This document shows, piece after piece, positions 32,556 to 39,712 of a stretch of DNA of 58,743 nt (the stretch's first letter is position 1; each line of letters begins with the position of its first letter). The notes below the pieces were generated by a model. That model saw only the letters and a list, made by a program, of their open reading frames with translations, had not been told where the DNA came from and did not search any database. This stretch comes from Eubacterium sp. (GTDB taxonomy: Bacteria; Bacillota_A; Clostridia; Lachnospirales; Lachnospiraceae), in the NCBI GenBank assembly GCA_017475785.1, contig JAFVEX010000188.1:1-58743 (forward strand), in the 5' to 3' direction. Position numbers and translations under genes: made by a program.

Positions 32556-33824
32556 TCAGCCCTGCTGCTCGCGCTGCTGCTTCTGCGCCGCCTCAAACGC
32601 GTCGAGTTCGCGGATGATCGCCTCCTTCGGCGACGGCGTGTAGCCGGCCTGCGTGGCGTCAAACAGCTCACGGGTCAGCACGTACGAGCCGCTCTTCATT
32701 GCATCGACAGCCGCGGTCTCGTCTCCGTACATCTCCAGCACATCGTTGAGCACAAGGTTTTTGATGCTGTCGCAGAGCCGCTCGATATCTCTGTAATTGT
32801 AGGTATCTGTGCAGGCAGCCATATCCGCATAGGTATAGCCTTCTTCCAGCTTCACCACCTTCTCGAACTTCAGCCGGAAGGCGTGCGTGCGCGCCTCTGC
32901 GTCCGGGAATGGCACGCGGATGACCTCTACGCGGTCCATCATCGCCGAGTCCACCTGTGTCGGGTAGTTCGTCGCGCCAATGAAAATGACCGGCTTGTCA
33001 GAAGAGTTGATCCGGTTGTACGCCGTCAGAAATGCCGTCGTCATATTGGAGGCCCAGACCGGCAGATCCCGGATCGACCGGTTCTTGCAGACGCCGTCGA
33101 TCTCGTCGATAAAAATGATGCAGGGAGCGTTGTTTTCCGCCTCCTCAAACAGTCTGGCGATGATTTTTTCCGCGTCGCCGACGTATTTGCTGAGAATATC
33201 TGAGCCGTCGACGGACATATACTTGTAATCCTTCTCCATCAGCTCATGCGCGAACGCCTCAATGATGTACGTCTTGCCGCATCCGGGCGGTCCGATGAAC
33301 AGGAAGGAGTGAAGCTGGCGCATCTTCATGTACTCGCGGATCTGCGTCAGACGTGTGTCGTGGATGCACTCCTTCAGCTGCGCCTTCAGGTCGTTCATAC
33401 CTGCGACGGCCTCAAACGAGTGCATCGGGCTCTCCTTGAACCAGTTGCTGACCTGCTCGTCGCTGACCGCGCCCTGACCCTTGCTGCCGGAGGATGACGT
33501 GCCGGCGGCGGCCTTGTTACCTTCGGCTCCACTGTTCTTCTGCACTGCCTTGCTCTGCATGCGGGAATATGTCTCCGGGCTGACCACGCGGATGACCTCC
33601 TTCAGCCGCGCCTCAATTTCCTTCTGGCGCCGCTGGTGGAACTTCCGCTCCTCGCCGTCGCTGATCTCAGCCATCTCATACTGCAGCTTGACGGCCTCCT
33701 GCAGGTACCTGCCCTCGTCTGCGTTGTGCGCGCCCTGCTCCTGAAACGCGTCCTCTGCCTTCTGCAGATACGCGCGGCACAGGTTCTCCTTCCGCTGCAT
33801 TGTCTCAATATAATCTCTACTCAT
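32556..33824 (-). CDS. Vps4/katanin-like AAA+ ATPase with MIT-like N-terminus
   Basis: The 422-residue protein has a predicted three-helix N-terminal domain (residues 5-80) whose pattern recalls MIT domains. A Ser/Gly-rich linker follows, then an AAA+ domain. It begins SFEAVAGMNDLK (residues 136-147), like the WxDVAGL opening of the meiotic AAA clade. Walker A is GPPGCGKT (178-185), the pore-loop position is SKYVGD (212-217), Walker B is FIDEID (238-243), sensor 1 is GATN, and an Arg finger lies at R298. The C-terminal SPKEAIIREL helix recalls the Vps4 tail. In eukaryotes and archaea such ATPases disassemble ESCRT-III filaments. The next two genes upstream encode helical proteins that could be the filament partners. 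Confidence 0.85.
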   Translation of the reverse strand: MSRDYIETMQRKENLCRAYLQKAEDAFQEQGAHNADEGRYLQEAVKLQYEMAEISDGEERKFHQRRQKEIEARLKEVIRVVSPETYSRMQSKAVQKNSGAEGNKAAAGTSSSGSKGQGAVSDEQVSNWFKESPMHSFEAVAGMNDLKAQLKECIHDTRLTQIREYMKMRQLHSFLFIGPPGCGKTYIIEAFAHELMEKDYKYMSVDGSDILSKYVGDAEKIIARLFEEAENNAPCIIFIDEIDGVCKNRSIRDLPVWASNMTTAFLTAYNRINSSDKPVIFIGATNYPTQVDSAMMDRVEVIRVPFPDAEARTHAFRLKFEKVVKLEEGYTYADMAACTDTYNYRDIERLCDSIKNLVLNDVLEMYGDETAAVDAMKSGSYVLTRELFDATQAGYTPSPKEAIIRELDAFEAAQKQQREQQG

Positions 33825-33962
33825 AATCTCTCGCTCTGTTCCTTTTCTGGCAAAATCTCACATGAACCGGCAGACCTGTCGAAGTTCCGCTTGTCCGTTA
33901 TTTAAAATAGACAATTGTGAAACTTCACTTTTCGATGCCCAGATTGCGCATTCCTTATTTAC

Positions 33963-34604
33963 TTAAAAAATATCACTGTTCAGCAGATCCTTCAGGGCAA
34001 TGTCGGACTCTTCTTCCATGCCGCCTTTGCCTCCGCTGCCGCCGAACACGTCACTGTCCATAAACGGCATCGGCGCGGATTCCAGCGTGAAGCGGGACTC
34101 GTTCAGGCAGCTCTCCAGACTCTCGCCCGCGATGTATTTGCCCGCCAGGCTGTCCCACTTGGAGCCGAGCCAGTCGTCCACCGCGCCCAGAGCCTCATCC
34201 GAAAAAATATCCTGCGGCGCCCTTTTGTCTTCGTATTCCTTGATCTTTGTCACCTGATTGCTCAGTGATTTTTTCGAGTAGCCGCCTCTTGCCTTCCGGC
34301 CGAGCCGGTTCACCACCTTCAGAGACTTGTTCAGGCTCTTCATGGATTTGTTCAGATCCAGCTCTGAGTCGATCTCGTTCAGATCCTTCAGCGCCTGGTT
34401 GCAGATCGTGATGGCGCAGAGCCCGGAGCTGATCTTCGATTCCGCCATCTCTTTTTCATGCGGGGTCGGGTTGTTCTGCAGCACCCTGCGCTCCATCTCC
34501 ATCATGGTGCTGTATTTTTCCTTCAGCTTTCCCAGCTGAATTTTGGTGTCGAGAATCCGTTCTTCCGGTGAAGGTTTGTCGCTTTTTTTCTTAAAAAATC
34601 CCAT
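33963..34604 (-). CDS. Small helical protein with ESCRT-III-like organisation
   Basis: The 213-residue protein starts MGFFKKKSDKPSPEERILD. It has a basic, helical front part with possible hairpin pairing (LGKLKEKYSTMMEMERRVL) and a second helix set (LNKSMKSLNKSLKVVNRLG). A looser, acidic C-terminal part ends EEESDIALKDLLNSDIF. ESCRT-III proteins have this size, a basic N-terminal helical hairpin and an acidic tail with a MIT-interacting motif of DxxLxxRLxxL type; ESDIALKDLLNS is close to that pattern. This is a reading of pattern and charge, not a family match. The gene precedes the Vps4-like gene by 138 bases, a gap in which I see nothing else. Confidence 0.65.
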   Translation of the reverse strand: MGFFKKKSDKPSPEERILDTKIQLGKLKEKYSTMMEMERRVLQNNPTPHEKEMAESKISSGLCAITICNQALKDLNEIDSELDLNKSMKSLNKSLKVVNRLGRKARGGYSKKSLSNQVTKIKEYEDKRAPQDIFSDEALGAVDDWLGSKWDSLAGKYIAGESLESCLNESRFTLESAPMPFMDSDVFGGSGGKGGMEEESDIALKDLLNSDIF

Positions 34605-34617
34605 TCTGCCACCCCTT

Positions 34618-35757
34618 TTATGAATACAAATCGCCGTCGTTCGTCAAAATCTGTCCCTCGGATTCCTGCTCCGCCAGAATCCGCTGCCGCTCTTCCTCCT
34701 GCTTCTGCCGCTGCCGCTCGCGGGCTGCCCTGTCGGCCTCCTCCTGCTTCTTTTTTTCATCCATCATCTTTTTGTATTTGATTTCTGCTTCAGCCACGCG
34801 CATTCTGGCATCGGGATCCTCCGCCAAAACCGCCTCGATCGCCAGATTGAAATCATCCGACACGCCGCGGAGCCTCTCCATCTGCTCCCGCTCGGCGAGC
34901 AGACGTCTCTTGAACTCCTGGTTCAGACGGGTGATCTCTGCAAGAGACTGCTGATCGATGCTGGATTCCCAGCTCTCCTGCTGCAGGATCAGGTCGTTGA
35001 TCGCCGATTCTACCGCGCTGACGCGCTCCATCTCGTCGCCGATCAGCAGATCGATCTGGCGCTTCCGCTTGCTCAGATCGACGACCAGCATCATCTGGGA
35101 CGCCATCAACTTCATGTCTCCGGTCAGCTGATCCTGGCTGCCGGGTGTGATCTTCTTCAGCTGCTCACGCGCGCCCGGGTGCTCGTCCAGCATCTTGTCC
35201 AGTTTCGCGTCTTCCTCGTCGAAGTGCAGCTCCACCTGACGCTTCTGATCCCGCTTGCGGTCTACGTCGCGCAGCATCTGGTCTTTTTCCAGCGACAGCA
35301 TCGCCAGCTGCAGATACCGGCTCGTAAAATCCTCCCGCCGCTTCACAAGATCGGCTTCAATCGCGTTCTCCGGGATCGGATTTCTGGCGTTGAGCACCGC
35401 GAAGGAGACGCCCTGGAAGCATCGCATGATCGTCTTCTTGCTGCCGCTTTCCTTCATGGCGCGCTCCAGCACAGAAATGATGTCCGCCATATATTTATCG
35501 ACGCCGGTCACATCAAAGGCAGTGGCGGAGGTGTTTTTCATATATCCTGAAATCGCCTGGAAATACCGCTTGATTTCCTCTACGTCCTCCGGTTCCATCT
35601 TCGCGCTGGGCGCAAAGGCGCCGGCCGCCTCGACTCTGGCGCGCAGATCCTCCATGCGGGCGCGGTCCCCGTCGATCTTTTTCTTGTCCATGCGCTCCAG
35701 CTCCGCCTTCGTCGGCTGTTTTTTCACGAACGACGCCATTTTTTCAAGCAGTCCCAT
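34618..35757 (-). CDS. Coiled-coil protein, first gene of the ATPase cluster
   Basis: The 379-residue all-helical protein starts MGLLEKMASFVKKQPTKAE. It has a helical core (residues 50-150) and a long coiled coil from about residue 150. The strongly charged region KKKQEEADRAARERQRQKQ comes near residue 340, before the tail ILTNDGDLYS. No transmembrane segment or enzyme motif was seen. AAGGAGAGATGG precedes the ATG. It heads the cluster: a terminator lies upstream after the TIR gene, so a promoter must lie in 35758-35880, but I could not pick one with confidence. It is 13 bases from the ESCRT-III-like gene and may be its partner. Confidence 0.7.
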   Translation of the reverse strand: MGLLEKMASFVKKQPTKAELERMDKKKIDGDRARMEDLRARVEAAGAFAPSAKMEPEDVEEIKRYFQAISGYMKNTSATAFDVTGVDKYMADIISVLERAMKESGSKKTIMRCFQGVSFAVLNARNPIPENAIEADLVKRREDFTSRYLQLAMLSLEKDQMLRDVDRKRDQKRQVELHFDEEDAKLDKMLDEHPGAREQLKKITPGSQDQLTGDMKLMASQMMLVVDLSKRKRQIDLLIGDEMERVSAVESAINDLILQQESWESSIDQQSLAEITRLNQEFKRRLLAEREQMERLRGVSDDFNLAIEAVLAEDPDARMRVAEAEIKYKKMMDEKKKQEEADRAARERQRQKQEEERQRILAEQESEGQILTNDGDLYS

Positions 35758-35880
35758 GGTACCATCTCTCCTTGTGTAAAAATAGATATGATAGCTAACA
35801 CTACTATTCTACACTTCTTTATTGTGTAAATCCACAATTAATCCTTCATTTTTCCTGTAATAATCAAGCTTTTTTATAGA

Positions 35881-35903
35881 AAACGCAACTGCTGATTGCG
35901 TTT
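35881..35903 (-). terminator. Terminator of the TIR-propeller gene
   Basis: A perfect 8-bp stem AAACGCAA/TTGCGTTT with a 7-base loop lies directly after the stop codon at 35907 on the minus strand and is followed by TTCTAT. It separates the TIR gene from the ATPase cluster. Confidence 0.65.
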
Positions 35904-35906
35904 ACT

Positions 35907-38900
35907 TTATAATTGAAGACCCATCCGGACCAGCTCGTCTGCTGAGTAGTGCGGAATCACGCCCGGAAGACTCGCATTTTCCCCCGCAATCACGTAAAAC
36001 AGGCTGTGATCCGGCGTGTACCCCAGGCAGTCGTGCACGCTTGTCCGGAGGTGACCAGAATCAAGATCCAGAACTGCCAGCTCATTCTCGCAGAGCACCC
36101 AGAGCTCTGACCCGCTGATCTCCCACTCTGCTGTACTGTCTTCCTGGTACCAGCCCGCGTATACCTGACTGACTTTTCCCGAAAAATCGATGGTCGGGAT
36201 TTCCGCGGTTTCCGCAAGGGTATTCAGGTCGTACCGGTGAACGGTGCCGTCACGCTCAAGCGCAAACAGCTGCCCGTCTCTCACAAAAAGGTCCGACGGA
36301 GCATACGGCAGTCTGCCGGTGGTCCGGACAGAATCGCCCTGCCAGGAAGTGACCTGAATCTCGCCCTGGTCTGCTGAGCAGGCGGCAATCGTCCTGCCGT
36401 CCGCGCTGACATGTACATTCGCACTGACATCAAATGTAAACGGGCAGGAGATTACCTCGCCTGACTCCGGCGAGATGGACAGCCACAGGCTTCCGCGCGC
36501 CGCGCCGGGCTGCACTGTGGAGAGCAGCATCAGGACATGCGCGCCGTCTTCGCTCAGCAGCAGAGTTTCACATGTGCCTGCCTGATCTGCCGCCCGGACG
36601 ATTTTTGCCTCGCCGGTCCGGATGTCATAGACAGACAGCCAGATTCGCTGGTTGTTGTAAAACGCGTACGCGACTTTGTTCCCCTGCATCCGGGACATGG
36701 CCAGAATCTGACTGCCGAAATTCTCCTGCATGCCCTCAAAGATGGAAGGCCGCTGCCTGCCGGCGCCGGTTTCCGCTGCTGCGGCCTGACTGTCACCGTC
36801 TGGCGCTGATGCCTCGTCGCTGTCCTCTGCTGCGGTTTTCTGCCTGCCACCGTCTGCTTCGGTCTGCTGGCCGCCGCCGTCTGGCGACACCGCCCGGCTC
36901 TCCATCGGCAGCTTCACATACTGCGCAGCGCCGTCTTCCACGTTCAGCAGCACCAGCTGCCACTGCTGCGCGCCGTTTTGCAGGTACTGATTTCCGAGAA
37001 CGATTTGTTTTCCGTCCTCTGTCCGCCCCAGAAATGTGGTGGACGACTGATCCGGCTTTTCCCACTGCCAGACGCAGGTCTGTGTTTCATTGGAAAACCA
37101 CGAGATATATGGTTTCTCCGCGGTTCCCTCATAGGTCTCGATCAGGATCCCGTCCGCATCCGCGAGGAGCGGCGCGCGCTGGTCGATGGTACTTTTCTCC
37201 GCGGCGCCGGCGTATACCTGCACATCCGGATTTCCACTGCCCAGCTGATACTGGATGATCCGGTCATCAGCCATCAGATACCACATCTGATGCCCGCAGT
37301 ACGCGTCCTCCGCGGAAATCATGGAGACACACCGCCCGGAATCCACAAATCCCCGCACCACTTCCGCGGAGCCGTCCCGCAGGGATCCCGTGCCCAGAGC
37401 GCCATCCCGCAGGAAGCAGGAGACTGCGCCGACCGTGGAACTGTCTGTGTGACTGGCACTCCCGCTGTCTGAGGTATTGCCTGCGTGGCTGTCATCTCCG
37501 TTATTCGCGGTGCTGTCTGCGTGGCTGTCTTCTCCGTTATTTGCGGTGCTGCCTGCGCTGTCAGCAGATGTCGCGGTCATTTTGCCGCCCGTCCTGCCGA
37601 ACAGGGCGAGAATCTCTGACGAAAAGCGAAAGGCCTGCTCTGTCATGCCGGTTTCCGGATCCAGAATACAGCAGTCCTCCGAGACGCAGAGAATCACCCG
37701 GCCGCCGTCTTCTCCCATACGGACGCCGCTCTCCAGCTGCCCCGTGTAGGAAAAATCCTGCTTCCAGATGGTTTTTCCCGTCTCTCCATCCACTTTTACA
37801 ACTGTGATAATTCCCGTGGACCGGTGCTCTGTCACCGGCGAGGAAAGCGTCGTCCTTCCGGCAGTGTTGCGCACGTGACCCGTACCATCAGTATATCCTG
37901 TCAGATAAATCTGTCCCTCTCCTGTCACCAGAAGATTCTGTCCCTCCGTAAACGCCTGCTCCGGCTGTATGGTCCGGTATGTATTTGCCTCAATGTCCCA
38001 GCAGACCAGATTGGAAAAGTGGTACGCAAGACCGGAAATCCCCGCACAGAGCCACACCTGCGTGCCTTCCTGCGCAAAAACCGGCCGCGGAAGAAGCTTA
38101 TCCGGGGCTGCCGCGCCATCCTGCGTCACACTATAGGAAGGGAGGAAGCGCTCGTGCCGGTTTTCCTGAGAAATCTGCGTTCCGAGGAGTTTCCGGGTGA
38201 TTTTGTGCTCTTTTCCGGAAATAATGTAGGCAGCCTCTGCTGTCACTGCCAGAACATCGCCTTCTTCACTTCCCGGAACCAGCGCAATTCCCCTGATGGA
38301 CTGCTCCTCCTCGTCGGGAAGCTTCACCTGCCAGCGCAGAGCGCCGTCCGAAAAGCCGATATCCGCAAGCACCAGACCGTCTCCTGCCAGAAAACCGTCC
38401 CCGCCGTCAGATATCGGAAACGCACACCTGGCCGGATCACGCGCCGACAGGAACGGACGCTCGCACAGCACATTTCCACTTTCCGCGTCCCACACTGTCA
38501 GCACCTTGTCTGTACACGCCGCCAGATACCTCCCGTCCGAAGATGTAAGAAACTGGCGCAGATCCTGTTCCTGCGCAAACGCCCGCATAGCGGAAATATG
38601 AAATGTCCCTTCCGGCACGTAGGCATCCAGCGACTCCTCCAGCGCATGCACAGCCTCCGGGATTTCCGGCCGGTCATCCCCGTCTTTCGGCAGAGCCTGA
38701 AGCGCCAGGCGGACCGCCTCGATCCGGTCCCCGCTCTCCAGCGCTTCCATGCTGTTTCTCGCCAGCAGACGAGACTGCTCTGTCTGCGTCTCCCGCAGCA
38801 TCGCGCGGATCCGCAGATTGTTCCAGCTCAGGTAGCCTGTCACACAGGCAAATGCCGCCGCGGCGCAGGCCGCGATCCATCCGTTCCGCCGTGCCCGGTA

Positions 38901-39452
38901 CTGCCGCTGCCGCTGCCGCAGATCATCGTAAGAACACCCGACCAGCGCCGCCGCCAGCCGCGGAAGCTCCTCCCGCTTCGCCGTTCTTGCCGGCAGCCTG
39001 TAATCGCAGGAAAGAACCTCCGCGCCCTCCGCGAGAAGCTCCGCCGGAATCACCTCGCCGGGCTCACCCTCGGCCAGCACCGTCAGAATCCTGTCCGTAC
39101 CGTGCAGCTCACGGAACAGCCTGATTTCCTTTGCCACCCAGGCAGACTCCAGCGCGCGCGGGGAGCAGATAACGATCAGGAATTCTGACTGCTCCAGCGC
39201 GTCCCGGATCCGCTCGCTCAGATCACTGGTCAGCGCCAGCTCCTCCTTGTCGCGGAATATCCTTCCGATCTGCCGCCGCCCGGTCTCCTGCCTGATCTTC
39301 CGCGGAATCCGGAACCGCTCCAGCTGACGCTGAATCCGCGCCGCGATCCGCATATCCGGCCCGGCATGCGTATACGAAACAAACGCGGCATATTTGCAAG
39401 GCCTGTTCAATTCCATTCCTGCCTTCTCCAAGTCCATCCCAAATCCATCCAT
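35907..39452 (-). CDS. TIR domain, transmembrane, WD40/beta-propeller protein
   Basis: The 1181-residue protein starts with a TIR domain (residues 20-140: YAAFVSYTHAGPD, then SPRALESAWVAKEI, where E109 is in the position of the NAD-hydrolase glutamate). A transmembrane helix lies near residue 195 (WIAACAAAAFACVTGYLSW). A short helical stretch, SRLLARNSMEALESGDRIE, leads into a large beta-propeller region with many blade-like repeats. A Ser/Asp/Asn repeat linker (STANNGEDSHAD) interrupts the propeller. Such architectures are common in Clostridia and fit a sensor with a TIR effector or adaptor; topology is TIR inside, propeller outside. An alternative start at 39416 (MELNRPCKYAAF) has a better ribosome binding site (AAGG) and may be the real one. 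Confidence 0.85.
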   Translation of the reverse strand: MDGFGMDLEKAGMELNRPCKYAAFVSYTHAGPDMRIAARIQRQLERFRIPRKIRQETGRRQIGRIFRDKEELALTSDLSERIRDALEQSEFLIVICSPRALESAWVAKEIRLFRELHGTDRILTVLAEGEPGEVIPAELLAEGAEVLSCDYRLPARTAKREELPRLAAALVGCSYDDLRQRQRQYRARRNGWIAACAAAAFACVTGYLSWNNLRIRAMLRETQTEQSRLLARNSMEALESGDRIEAVRLALQALPKDGDDRPEIPEAVHALEESLDAYVPEGTFHISAMRAFAQEQDLRQFLTSSDGRYLAACTDKVLTVWDAESGNVLCERPFLSARDPARCAFPISDGGDGFLAGDGLVLADIGFSDGALRWQVKLPDEEEQSIRGIALVPGSEEGDVLAVTAEAAYIISGKEHKITRKLLGTQISQENRHERFLPSYSVTQDGAAAPDKLLPRPVFAQEGTQVWLCAGISGLAYHFSNLVCWDIEANTYRTIQPEQAFTEGQNLLVTGEGQIYLTGYTDGTGHVRNTAGRTTLSSPVTEHRSTGIITVVKVDGETGKTIWKQDFSYTGQLESGVRMGEDGGRVILCVSEDCCILDPETGMTEQAFRFSSEILALFGRTGGKMTATSADSAGSTANNGEDSHADSTANNGDDSHAGNTSDSGSASHTDSSTVGAVSCFLRDGALGTGSLRDGSAEVVRGFVDSGRCVSMISAEDAYCGHQMWYLMADDRIIQYQLGSGNPDVQVYAGAAEKSTIDQRAPLLADADGILIETYEGTAEKPYISWFSNETQTCVWQWEKPDQSSTTFLGRTEDGKQIVLGNQYLQNGAQQWQLVLLNVEDGAAQYVKLPMESRAVSPDGGGQQTEADGGRQKTAAEDSDEASAPDGDSQAAAAETGAGRQRPSIFEGMQENFGSQILAMSRMQGNKVAYAFYNNQRIWLSVYDIRTGEAKIVRAADQAGTCETLLLSEDGAHVLMLLSTVQPGAARGSLWLSISPESGEVISCPFTFDVSANVHVSADGRTIAACSADQGEIQVTSWQGDSVRTTGRLPYAPSDLFVRDGQLFALERDGTVHRYDLNTLAETAEIPTIDFSGKVSQVYAGWYQEDSTAEWEISGSELWVLCENELAVLDLDSGHLRTSVHDCLGYTPDHSLFYVIAGENASLPGVIPHYSADELVRMGLQL

Positions 39453-39567
39453 CTTTTCCCAAATTATTTACTGAATAAAATAAATATTCGTGTGTGAACG
39501 GATTGTATATAGAATACAGACTATCCGCACGAGGCTTAGTACTTCTTAATTGCGAAGGATCTGTAAA

Positions 39568-39618
39568 ATGCTTCAAAATCAAACTGTCTGAGCCTGCGAG
39601 TTTTTGATTTTGAAGCAT
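39568..39618 (-). terminator. 16-bp perfect inverted repeat, probable terminator after the Sel1-RyR gene
   Basis: ATGCTTCAAAATCAAA and its exact complement flank a 19-base loop, followed by TTTTAC on the minus strand. It lies 95 bases after the stop at 39713 and fits a terminator. A second weaker pair AGAAGTC/GACTTCT lies at about 39645-39680. The rest of the 260-base gap is AT-rich and must hold the promoter of the TIR gene. Confidence 0.6.
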
Positions 39619-39712
39619 GCCTCTCTACAGAAGCAAGCAGATTTAGAAGTCCTTGCCGAGGAAGCCTGTCTGACTTCTTTATACAATTCATCCCCTCAAA
39701 TCACTCCGGCTT

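Noticed and set aside
37824..39188. 454-codon open frame on the plus strand
   Set aside because: It is antisense to the TIR-propeller gene and is rich in Arg, Pro and Cys as shadow frames are.
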